Assembly: GCA_023432805.1 (NCBI GenBank)
Contig: JAEYUG010000060.1
Coordinates: 1-42,324, forward strand
Source: Bacteroidota bacterium
Lineage (GTDB): Bacteria > Bacteroidota > Ignavibacteria > SZUA-365
Direction: 5' to 3'
Length of the DNA: 42,324 bases
A model generated the notes under the pieces. The model was not told the origin of the DNA. It made no database searches and saw nothing but the letters and a program-made list of their open reading frames with translations. Position 1 is the stretch's first letter. Each line of letters starts with the position of its first letter. Made by a program: the position numbers and the translations under genes. Positions 30,969-38,856 of this stretch are shown here, piece by piece.

Positions 30969-33065
30969 ATGAGAGGGATCGTCCTCACCGCCTTCATCGT
31001 GCTTCTCACCGGCATCACATCCGCACAGACCGTCGGAAGCGGCTGGTGGGTGCAGAATCCCCCCTTCCCCACATCGGCGGTGCATGACGTACGCTGCGTT
31101 TCCACCACGTCGGCATACATCGTTACCGAGAGCGGTCACGTGGCGCACACGCGTGATCACGGCCGTTCGTGGGACACCCTTGCCGTGCACAGCACGCAGC
31201 CTCTCAACGGACTCGCCGTGAAGGGTGACATCTGCATCGCAGTGGGTGACAACGGTACTATCCTACGGACGGTCGATGGAGGCGCGCACTGGATGCGCCT
31301 CTCTGCCGGTACCTCAGTGCACCTCCGGGCCGTGGCTCATGTCGAGGGCAGGGCCTGGGTCGCGATTGGGGATCAGGGTGTGATCGTCCGCAGCGGAGAC
31401 GATGGTGGGGAGTGGATCACTCCACCGAGCGGCACGGCGCAGACCTTGCACGGCATCTCCTTCTTCAGTGCGACACACGGTTTGATTGCAGGCGCGGGCG
31501 GCATGTCCCTTTCCACCACCGACGGGGGGCAGAGTTGGTCACCCCGCACGATCTCCGACGGACAGGTGTTGCGCGGAGTGAGCATGATCGGTGCGGCGGA
31601 TGCATGGGCATGCGGATACAGGGGTCTGCTCAAGACCACGGACGCCGGCACCACGTGGCAATCTGCCGGACGTTCTGAGATCCTCACCAACATCGCGTTC
31701 ACCGACAACATGAACGGCACAGCGGTCGGCATCAATGGTGTGATCCTCCGCACTCGAAACGGTGGCTTCACCTGGGAGGTCATTGCGAGCGGAACCATCC
31801 AGAGCCTCTGGTCGATCTCCTTTGCGGCCGACCGTCAGAACGGAATCATCACCGGCAGTGCCAACACCGTGCTCGTGACGACCAATGGCGGTACGACCTG
31901 GATCACCCGCTCCCGCGGCACTGGAAACCTCTGGGGTGTCGCATTCCGCGGCGTGCTTGACGGAGTCGCGGTCGGCGAGGGTGGTGCAGTGCTCACCACG
32001 AAGGACGGCGGACGCCGATGGACCGCACAGGATGCCGGGACCGGGGTGAACCTTCGCGCCGTCGCATGGGTGGGGACCAGGTCTGTCGTTGCCGTCGGAG
32101 ACTCGGGGCGCGTACTCCGCAGCACCGATGGCGGTGCAACATGGCGCATGCAGACGAGCGACGTCTCGACACTTCTGCTGGGGGTTTCCTTTGCTGACTC
32201 CCTCCAGGGCTTTGCGGTCGGTGAGCGCGGTGTGATTCTGCACACACGTGATGCCGGTGCAACATGGATGCCACAGCGGAGCGGCACGACACGCTTTCTT
32301 TACGCAATCGACCACATCGATGCGCAGACGGCGATCGCCGTTGGCGAGTATGGAATCGTCGTACGCACACGCGATGGCGGCAGTACCTGGCACGACGTAC
32401 CATCCGGAACGCAGGAGCAATTGCGGTCTCTGTGCTTCACAAGTACGACGACCGGCACGATCGTCGGCAACAACGGTCTCATTCTACGCACGACGGATGC
32501 CGGTGCGACATGGCGCACGCAGACACGCGACTCCCTCCAGGTGAGTCTCTTCGGCGTATCCTTCGCCGACGACCGCTTCGGCGTTGCCGTCGGCTACTAC
32601 TGGCCGGGCCTCGGAAGCATGATCTTCACAACCAGCGATGGAGGCGCGACCTGGAACACCGAGGCACAGGGCATCAAGGACCATCTCTGGGCGGTCGCGG
32701 CCCCCGCGCCGGGCATTGTCACCGCAGCAGGATCCAACACCATCATCCTTCGCCGCGACATGCTCTACGCCGCCGAACCATCGATGGCATCGGTGCTGCC
32801 GACAGGTTTCATACTCGAACAGAATTTTCCGAATCCCTTCAATCCTTCGACGACCATCCCCTTCGCCGTCGCACAGCCTTCGCATGTGACGCTCACCGTG
32901 CATGACGCCGTGGGACGCGTCGTCGCCACGATCGTCGACCGATTCGTGGATGCCGGACGTCACCTCGTACACTTTGACGCGTCCGATCTGCCGAGCGGCA
33001 CCTACATCTGCGTGATGACCACGCAGACCGCACGCCTGGCGCGCCCAATGCTCGTCATGAAATAG
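30969..33065 (+). CDS. T9SS-secreted YCF48/BNR propeller protein
   Basis: 698 residues. Signal peptide MRGIVLTAFIVLLTGITSAQ. Residues ~45-600 hold about 13 consecutive repeats of ~43 residues with the signature G(D/E)xGxILRTxDGGxTW, e.g. GDNGTILRTVDGGAHW, GEGGAVLTTKDGGRRW and GDSGRVLRSTDGGATW. This is the pattern of photosystem II assembly factor YCF48-like and sialidase-like propellers; enough for two seven-bladed propellers. The C-terminal ~85 residues form a canonical sorting domain (LEQNFPNPFNPSTTIPFAV ... ARLARPMLVMK). AGGAG 5 nt before ATG 30969 fixes the start. It is a surface or released binding protein; the YCF48 resemblance does not imply photosynthesis. Confidence 0.92.
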   Translation: MRGIVLTAFIVLLTGITSAQTVGSGWWVQNPPFPTSAVHDVRCVSTTSAYIVTESGHVAHTRDHGRSWDTLAVHSTQPLNGLAVKGDICIAVGDNGTILRTVDGGAHWMRLSAGTSVHLRAVAHVEGRAWVAIGDQGVIVRSGDDGGEWITPPSGTAQTLHGISFFSATHGLIAGAGGMSLSTTDGGQSWSPRTISDGQVLRGVSMIGAADAWACGYRGLLKTTDAGTTWQSAGRSEILTNIAFTDNMNGTAVGINGVILRTRNGGFTWEVIASGTIQSLWSISFAADRQNGIITGSANTVLVTTNGGTTWITRSRGTGNLWGVAFRGVLDGVAVGEGGAVLTTKDGGRRWTAQDAGTGVNLRAVAWVGTRSVVAVGDSGRVLRSTDGGATWRMQTSDVSTLLLGVSFADSLQGFAVGERGVILHTRDAGATWMPQRSGTTRFLYAIDHIDAQTAIAVGEYGIVVRTRDGGSTWHDVPSGTQEQLRSLCFTSTTTGTIVGNNGLILRTTDAGATWRTQTRDSLQVSLFGVSFADDRFGVAVGYYWPGLGSMIFTTSDGGATWNTEAQGIKDHLWAVAAPAPGIVTAAGSNTIILRRDMLYAAEPSMASVLPTGFILEQNFPNPFNPSTTIPFAVAQPSHVTLTVHDAVGRVVATIVDRFVDAGRHLVHFDASDLPSGTYICVMTTQTARLARPMLVMK

Positions 33066-33101
33066 CGCGGTCCATCATCGACGATTGCACAGCGGATGCA
33101 G

Positions 33102-33121
33102 GGTGGACGGGGGAGTCCACC
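33102..33121 (+). repeat. Dispersed palindromic repeat, copy f
   Basis: GGTGGAC, 6-nt centre GGGGGA, GTCCACC: a 7-bp stem with one mismatch at the eighth position. It sits between the convergent ends of the propeller gene and recQ and may serve as a bidirectional terminator. Confidence 0.65.
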
Positions 33122-33143
33122 ATCCATTCCCGGGCATCCATCG

Positions 33144-35825
33144 TCATTCCTGGGACGGGAGCTTGCGGGATTCCTGTGCGAACAGTCCGAGCATGATTCG
33201 GATCTCGGCGTAGGTGACATCGGCATCAACGAGCGCCTTGATGCGCTTGAGATCCGGCTTGCGCGTTGACGCCAATGCTCCGCGGATCTGCTTCTGATGA
33301 AGCGGGGAGACAAGCGCGTCGATGTTCAATGCGACGCCGCGCTCGAGCAGCTCGGACACATGCTGTGACACGACACCTTCCGTGAGTGCGCGGCGCTCGG
33401 CGATCTCGATGATGCCGAGTCCCTGCACACAGAGTTCGAACGTCGAACGCATCTGCGACGGTATCGTGTCGACCGCCGATTTCGCACGTCCGATCGCCTC
33501 GGCCAGCTTCTGCTGCGCCGCGTGCTCGGCGACCGCCTTCAGCAAATCGCGTCCGCAACGATTGACGGTGACGGGACCCATGCCCTCGATCGAGAGCAGG
33601 GCATCTTCATCTGGTGGCCGCAGTTCGACGATGCGGCGCAGGACGGCATCGGGCACGAGCACATGCGACGGCATGTTGTGCTTGGCGGCTGCACGGCGGC
33701 GCACTGCGCGCAGGGCTTCGTACAGCACGGGATCCTTCACGGCGCCGGTGGCTTCCGACGGGTGCGGAAGGTCGAGCACGGGCACGGGTCCGCCGAGCTT
33801 CTGTATCCCCATCGTCGTCAGGTGGATGGATGGATGCAGGCTGTCGGTGCGGGCGAGCAGTCCGAGCCCGATCAGTGTATCCATCACGTCGAGGATGGTG
33901 CGCTTGGGGACGTCCTTCAACGCGGCGAACGCCGTCGCGCGGTCGAGGCGGAATTGTTCGACGCGTCGGACCTTTGCGCCGCGCAGAACATCGGTCACGG
34001 TCGTGCGACCGAATTTGCCGCCGAGTTCGCCCGTACAGCGGAGGATGGTCAGGTGGTGCCGCTCGAAGGGATCGTCGGTTTCGACAGGCATGACGGCGCG
34101 TCCCGACAGGCAGGTGTCGCAATTGCCGCAGGTCCCGTTGATGTCGCTCTCCTCGAAGTATTCGAGGATGAGATTGCGGCGGCAGGCCGAGCCGAGGATA
34201 TAGCGCTCCATGGCCTGCAGCTTTTCGAGTTGATGCTTCATGCGCCGCTGCAGGCGCTGCATGTCGAGCTGCAGGTCCCGTGCGGCCACGCGCGTGCCGG
34301 GCAGGGCGATGCCGCCGGTGCGTCGGCCGGTGTGGAATTCGATGATGCCTGCGTCGTGCAGACGCTGCAGACCGTGCAGCACATCCTCCTCCGAGAGTTC
34401 GGACTTGTTCGCGATCTCGTCGACGGCGATCGTGACGGGATCGTGGAATGCGGCTCCACCGACGGTGCGCAGCACGTCGTACATGATGCGTTGCTGATCG
34501 GCAGGCGCGCTCTCGATCATCCAGCGCTGCATCCGTTCATGGTCGAGCAGGTATTGCACGGTGCTTTGACCATAGCGCGCATTGATGCGACGAATGTAGC
34601 CCGCATGCTCGAGCACGTCGAGCGAGGCGCGAACGGAGGCAGCGCTGACATTGCCCAGCAGGGGTGCAAGGGTTTCAGGCGTGTGGCTGATAAGACCGGG
34701 GTACGACTGCCCCACTTCGGTGCCGGCGGCGTTGTGCAGCGCTGCATAGGTGTTCTGGATCAGCGCGCGATCGGGATAGCCGGATTTGATGAAGAACTCC
34801 GGCAGGCCGCGGTCTGAGGCGTGGTGGAGGATGGTGCAGATACTCGGTCCGCCATCGCGCCCTGCACGTCCGGCCTCCTGATAATACTGTTCGATTGTGC
34901 CGGGCATGTCGTGATGGATCACGAAGCGCACGTCGCTCTTGTCGATGCCCATGCCAAAGGCAGTGGTCGCCACGATGACCGGCGTCTCGCTGCGCATGAA
35001 GCGTTCCTGGACTTCGCGGCGGTGCGTGTCGGGGAGTCCCGCATGATACGCTTCGGCCTTCACACCGTGCCGTGCAAGCATCTGCGCGAGTTCCTCGACC
35101 GTGTTGCGCGTACCCGCGTAGATGATGCCCGTCTCGCCTGTGGTGGCAAGACGGAGGATCGCCTCCCGCTTGTTGACATCGCGCATCACGCGGAAGGAAA
35201 GATTCGGCCGGTCGAATCCCCGCACGATGAGCACCGGATGCTCGAGGGCGAGCTGCGTGCGGATGTCCTCACGCACATCGGGGGTGGCGGTGGCGGTGAG
35301 TGCAACGATCTGGGGACGCCCGAGATGCTCGATGGCGGCGCGCAGCTTCAGGTAGCTCGGGCGGAAGTCATGGCCCCATTCGCTGATGCAGTGTGCTTCG
35401 TCGATGGCGAACATGGAGACGCGGATGCCGCGCATGGCCTCGAGAAAGGCCATGCTCTCGAAACGCTCGGGCGCCACGTACATGAGCTTGAACCAGCCGT
35501 GCCGGGCCTTGTCGATGCGCTCGACGGTCTCCCGATAATCGAGCATGGAGTTGATGAAGGTACCGCGGATGCGCGCGCGGGAGAGGGAGTCGACCTGATC
35601 CTGCATCAGCGAAATCAGCGGCGAGACCACGACTGTGAGTCCCGCATGTAGCATGGCGGGGACTTGGTAGCAGATGGACTTCCCACCGCCGGTGGGCATG
35701 ACGGCGATAGTGTCGTGACCGTCGACGATGGCGCGGATGATGTCGTCCTGCCCTGGGCGGAACTCCCTGTATCCAAAGTGGGCGCGGAGGATCTCGCGCG
35801 CTGCGTCGAAGGTCGGTTTCTCCAT
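33144..35825 (-). CDS. recQ: ATP-dependent DNA helicase RecQ
   Basis: 893 residues; the family core is ~610, so it carries extra domains. It is a 3'-5' SF2 helicase of recombination and fork repair. Walker A MPTGGGKS (44-50), DEAH box in IDEAHCISEWGHDFRP (142-145), ALTATAT, and motif VI QEAGRAGRDG are intact. A helical insertion with winged-helix character (about 370-500) precedes the zinc site (RRNLILEYFEE...CGNCDTC). This is followed by the RQC wing, an HRDC domain (DPVLYEALRAVRRRAAAKHN) and a C-terminal HTH_40-like domain (IAERRALTEGVVSQHVSELL). The ATG immediately follows the TAA of the upstream gene (TAAATG), so the two are translationally coupled. Confidence 0.95.
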   Translation of the reverse strand: MEKPTFDAAREILRAHFGYREFRPGQDDIIRAIVDGHDTIAVMPTGGGKSICYQVPAMLHAGLTVVVSPLISLMQDQVDSLSRARIRGTFINSMLDYRETVERIDKARHGWFKLMYVAPERFESMAFLEAMRGIRVSMFAIDEAHCISEWGHDFRPSYLKLRAAIEHLGRPQIVALTATATPDVREDIRTQLALEHPVLIVRGFDRPNLSFRVMRDVNKREAILRLATTGETGIIYAGTRNTVEELAQMLARHGVKAEAYHAGLPDTHRREVQERFMRSETPVIVATTAFGMGIDKSDVRFVIHHDMPGTIEQYYQEAGRAGRDGGPSICTILHHASDRGLPEFFIKSGYPDRALIQNTYAALHNAAGTEVGQSYPGLISHTPETLAPLLGNVSAASVRASLDVLEHAGYIRRINARYGQSTVQYLLDHERMQRWMIESAPADQQRIMYDVLRTVGGAAFHDPVTIAVDEIANKSELSEEDVLHGLQRLHDAGIIEFHTGRRTGGIALPGTRVAARDLQLDMQRLQRRMKHQLEKLQAMERYILGSACRRNLILEYFEESDINGTCGNCDTCLSGRAVMPVETDDPFERHHLTILRCTGELGGKFGRTTVTDVLRGAKVRRVEQFRLDRATAFAALKDVPKRTILDVMDTLIGLGLLARTDSLHPSIHLTTMGIQKLGGPVPVLDLPHPSEATGAVKDPVLYEALRAVRRRAAAKHNMPSHVLVPDAVLRRIVELRPPDEDALLSIEGMGPVTVNRCGRDLLKAVAEHAAQQKLAEAIGRAKSAVDTIPSQMRSTFELCVQGLGIIEIAERRALTEGVVSQHVSELLERGVALNIDALVSPLHQKQIRGALASTRKPDLKRIKALVDADVTYAEIRIMLGLFAQESRKLPSQE

Positions 35826-36182
35826 TTATGCCGGATAGAATGGGGCGAGCTGGTCGGCCATGAACTTGGTCACGGCCGCCACCACGCCGAAGTCGTCGAG
35901 GTAGCCGACGAAGGGAGCGAGGTCGGGAATCGCATCGAGGGGAAGGATGAAGTAGAGCAGGGCAGCCACGATGATCGCCTTGCGTTGCCAGGGGATGCCG
36001 CCATCCATGAAGTAGCGGAACATCGCGATGAGATCGCCGGCAAAGCGGATCTTCTTCCCTGCATCTTCCATCTTCCTTTCGAAATCGTCGCGAACCATCG
36101 CCGCCTTGCGATTGTATTCCGCTTCGTCGAGTTCATTTTCGAATTCGTAGCCGTCGAACATCTCTGCCAGTTTCGGGTCCAT
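35826..36182 (-). CDS. YkvA/DUF1232-family membrane protein
   Basis: 118 residues. The C-terminal half carries the DUF1232 signature WQRKAIIVAALLYFILPLDA followed by IPDLAPFVGYLDDFGVVAAV, one or two membrane-embedded helices with the conserved DxIPD turn. The N-terminal half is acidic and charged (YEFENELDEAEYNRKAAMVR). The molecular role of this common family is unknown. ATG 36182 has AGGAGAGG upstream. It ends exactly at the recQ start codon, so it is the first gene of a two-gene operon; a functional tie to DNA repair is not implied by sequence. Confidence 0.85.
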   Translation of the reverse strand: MDPKLAEMFDGYEFENELDEAEYNRKAAMVRDDFERKMEDAGKKIRFAGDLIAMFRYFMDGGIPWQRKAIIVAALLYFILPLDAIPDLAPFVGYLDDFGVVAAVTKFMADQLAPFYPA

Positions 36183-36284
36183 CGTGCCTCTCCTGCTCTA
36201 GTGGACGCACCTCCAATTCTACGGAGACGCGTGATGAGAAACCATGACAATCCGTGCGAAACCTGTCGCGATCCAAACTATGAG

Positions 36285-36304
36285 GACGGACGCCCTCGTC
36301 CGTC
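36285..36304 (-). repeat. Dispersed palindromic repeat, copy g
   Basis: On the plus strand GACGGACG, loop CCCT, CGTCCGTC: a perfect 8-bp stem, identical in core to copy d. It starts 2 nt past the stop codon of the Fe-S oxidoreductase gene. Confidence 0.78.
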
Positions 36305-36306
36305 AA

Positions 36307-38316
36307 CTACCGCATCGAATCCCGCACGATCTCCGCAATGTCCTTCACCTTCACGTCATCACCTCGCTCCGCCGCCTTCACGCCGTCGGTCATCATCGTC
36401 ATGCAGAAGGGACATGCCGAGGCGATCGTCTCCGCCCCGGTTGCGATGGCCTCGGCCGCGCGCACGTTGTTGACGCGCTCACCTTCCAGCTCCTCCATGA
36501 ACATCCGTCCGCCGCCCGCGCCGCAGCAGAATCCCTTGTCGCGCGAGCGCGCCATCTCGACCAGCTCCAGATCCGGCACCGCCAGCAGCGCATGCCGTGG
36601 CTCGTCGTACACGTCGTTGTACCGGCCGATGTAGCAGCTGTCGTGATAGGTCACCTTCTCGTCCATCGACGTCAGCAGCGAAATCACCCCCTGATCGATC
36701 AGCACGCTGATCAGCTCGCTGTGATGCACCACCTCGTAGTTGCCGCCGAACTGGGGATACTCCTTGGCCAGGGCATGGAAGCAATGCGGACACGCGGTCA
36801 CGATCTTCTTCACCTTGTAGGCGTTGAGGGTGGCGATGTTCTCGTTCATGAGCGTCTGCGCCAGATACTCGTTGCCGGTGCGCCGCGCAGCGTCGCCGTT
36901 GCACTTCTCTTCGGTGCCGAGAATCGCAAAGCGCAGTCCCGCCCGCCGCATGATCTCCGCGAACGCCACCGACACTTTCTTGTAGCGCGCGTCGTACGAG
37001 CCCGCGCAGCCGACCCAGAACAGATAGTCGATCTCCTCGGCGCTGCCGAGCTCCGATAACTGCGGGATGTCGAGTCCCTTCGCCCAGTCCGCCCGCTCGC
37101 TGGGACTGAACTGCCACGGCGCGAAATTGTTCTCGAGGTTCCGGTACAGCACCTGCAGCTCGTCGGGAAACTCCCCTTCCGTCAGCACCAGATTGCGCCG
37201 CAGGTCGACGATCTCATCCACATGCTCGATCATGACGGGACATTCCATCACGCAGGCGCGGCAGGTCGTGCAGGCCCAGAGCTCCTGCGGCGAGATGAAG
37301 TCATGCACCAGCTTCTGTTCGAGCACCGGCGCATCGCTCGCACCCGCGAGCACCACCGGGGCCTTCTGTTCGAGCCGGTGCCGCGTGTCGACGATGATCT
37401 TCTTCGGCGACAGCAGCTTCCCCGTGGTGTTGGCGGGGCAGACCGACGTGCAGCGCCCGCATTCGGTACACGTATAACTGTCGAAGAGCTGCTTCCAGGT
37501 CAGATCCTCAATATCTGCCGCCCCGAAGCGCTCGGCGTTCTCATCCTCGAGATCCACCGGCCGCAGGGCGCCGTCGCCCTCGTTGCGGATGCCCCGGTTC
37601 GAGAAGTACACGTTCGGCACGGAAGTGATCACGTGGAAGTGCTTGGAGTAGGGAAGGAAATTGAGGAAACCGAGCACGAACACGATGTGGATCCACCACG
37701 ACACCTCGAACAGCACGCGCGTGCCGTCGGAAGCCCCGAAGGCGCCGGCCAGAGCGAGGGAGACGGGACGCCAGGCCTCGGCGTAGGGCGCGCCCTCGCC
37801 GAGCGCGATGCGCGCGGCGTTCATCACCATCATCGAGATCATGATCACGCCGATGCTGGAGAGGATCATCGTGGCGTCGCGCTGCGAGGCGGGATCGATC
37901 TCGCGCACGCGGGCGGGACCCGCCACATGCCTGCGGAATAATGCCGTGAGAACCGACAGCAGCACGATCGCACCGAAAATGTCGCTCGTGATCGCGATGA
38001 GGTTGTAGAGTCCGCCGAGAAAGGCCAGCGAGAAGTGGGGGATGAGTCCTTCGCCGATGGATTCGATCACCGACGAGAGCAGCACGAGGAATCCCCAGAA
38101 GATGCCGGCGTGGATGGGCCCCGCCACCGGATCGCGGAAGATCTTCGTCTGGCCGATCGCGATGGTGAGCACGTTCGAGACGCGCTGGTCGAAGCGATCG
38201 AAGCGGTTGTCGGGTTTGCCGATGCGCAGGGTGGCGAGCACCCGGCGGGCGGTAGAGGCGAACGCGGCGAAGGCTGCGAGCAGCACGACGGCGAAGATGA
38301 TCTGCTTGGGTTCCAT
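36307..38316 (-). CDS. Membrane-bound Fe-S oxidoreductase (HdrD/GlpC-like; EMO-type)
   Basis: 669 residues. The N-terminal ~240 residues have five to six membrane helices of the NarI/DUF224 type with likely haem-ligand His (GPIHAGIFWGFLVL, WWIHIVFVLGFLNF). Then come two [4Fe-4S] motifs, CTECGRCTSVCP and CTTCRACVMECPV. Two CCG domains follow (WVGCAGSYDARY/KCNGDAARRTGNEY and TYHDSCYIGRYNDV/GFCCGAGGGRMF), as in the active subunit of heterodisulfide reductases. This architecture matches the membrane protein that passes electrons from electron-transfer flavoprotein to menaquinone in fatty-acid oxidation (EMO). No etfAB or acyl-CoA dehydrogenase genes are beside it, so the partner is inferred. It is probably monocistronic. 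Confidence 0.88.
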   Translation of the reverse strand: MEPKQIIFAVVLLAAFAAFASTARRVLATLRIGKPDNRFDRFDQRVSNVLTIAIGQTKIFRDPVAGPIHAGIFWGFLVLLSSVIESIGEGLIPHFSLAFLGGLYNLIAITSDIFGAIVLLSVLTALFRRHVAGPARVREIDPASQRDATMILSSIGVIMISMMVMNAARIALGEGAPYAEAWRPVSLALAGAFGASDGTRVLFEVSWWIHIVFVLGFLNFLPYSKHFHVITSVPNVYFSNRGIRNEGDGALRPVDLEDENAERFGAADIEDLTWKQLFDSYTCTECGRCTSVCPANTTGKLLSPKKIIVDTRHRLEQKAPVVLAGASDAPVLEQKLVHDFISPQELWACTTCRACVMECPVMIEHVDEIVDLRRNLVLTEGEFPDELQVLYRNLENNFAPWQFSPSERADWAKGLDIPQLSELGSAEEIDYLFWVGCAGSYDARYKKVSVAFAEIMRRAGLRFAILGTEEKCNGDAARRTGNEYLAQTLMNENIATLNAYKVKKIVTACPHCFHALAKEYPQFGGNYEVVHHSELISVLIDQGVISLLTSMDEKVTYHDSCYIGRYNDVYDEPRHALLAVPDLELVEMARSRDKGFCCGAGGGRMFMEELEGERVNNVRAAEAIATGAETIASACPFCMTMMTDGVKAAERGDDVKVKDIAEIVRDSMR

Positions 38317-38622
38317 GCGGGGGACGTTGGGCGGTTACAGATGAGAAAAGAGTCCGAAAATCTACCAACCCCGCCGCGCACTTCCAACCCGCAGCCAGCT
38401 GCCGCCCGGATCGCGGACGCGCTCGCCCGCAACCTACCCCTCCGGAGAAACCATGTGCGCGAGAGAAGAGTGTGGGAATCACACGTGCTGGCATTTCGAG
38501 AATCGGATCGCTATTTTGCCGGAAGTTGGTGCAGAATCGCTTACAATTCGTCAACACCTCTGAGTCCAGTGACGACGACAGTTCGTCACGATATAGACCA
38601 TACCACACATATGGAGGTTGAC
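38317..38622. promoter_or_regulatory. 306-bp divergent promoter region
   Basis: No gene is visible between the Fe-S oxidoreductase and the large T9SS gene. On the minus strand TAGATTTTC (38364-38356), about 40 nt before ATG 38316, is a candidate -10. On the plus strand TATTTTG (38512-38518) and TACAATTC (38542-38549) are candidates for the T9SS gene. GGAGG at 38613-38617 is its ribosome binding site. Confidence 0.4.
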
Positions 38623-38856
38623 ATGCGATGCAGTTTCTGTGATGCAACGCTCACGGCCATGTTCCTGCTTCTGGTGCTGCTTGATGCTGGATTGGCCCAG
38701 ACGTACACGTACGGGCCGGTCGCGCCGACATCGATCAGGGAAACTCGAACGGTGTTGCTCAATTACACAAGCACCGGAGATTTCTTCGCATCACCGGACA
38801 CCTCTGGACGATATCGGCTTGAAAACCGGACAGAGGGGGGGGGAATTCCTGGGTGA
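38623..38856 (+). CDS. N-terminal fragment of large T9SS surface protein (signal peptide), broken at G9 tract
   Basis: 77 residues: signal peptide MRCSFCDATLTAMFLLLVLL...GLAQ and the first strands of a beta domain (TYTYGPVAPTSIRETRTVLL), ending in a TGA just after a run of nine G. GGAGG 5 nt upstream fixes ATG 38623; the ATG at 38611 overlaps that site. The following frame lacks a signal peptide and continues the same domain, so these are two halves of one gene. One additional G (ten in the run) would join them as ...RTEGGG-NSWVSFIG. The TGA and the GTG of the downstream frame overlap (GTGA), so restart of translation is conceivable, but it would yield a protein without export signal. Confidence 0.75.
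   Translation: MRCSFCDATLTAMFLLLVLLDAGLAQTYTYGPVAPTSIRETRTVLLNYTSTGDFFASPDTSGRYRLENRTEGGGIPG
38835..38843 (+). repeat. Homopolymer of nine G in coding sequence
   Basis: Nine consecutive G inside the signal-peptide-proximal part of the large surface protein gene, exactly at the frame change. Confidence 0.9.

Noticed and set aside
33522..34817. 431-residue open frame antisense to recQ
   Set aside because: A shadow of a conserved helicase gene; no ribosome binding site or family motif.
38853..38855. GTG 38853 as an authentic start of an independent protein
   Set aside because: The product would have a sorting tail but no signal peptide, there is no ribosome binding site, and the upstream frame supplies both; a frameshift explains it better.
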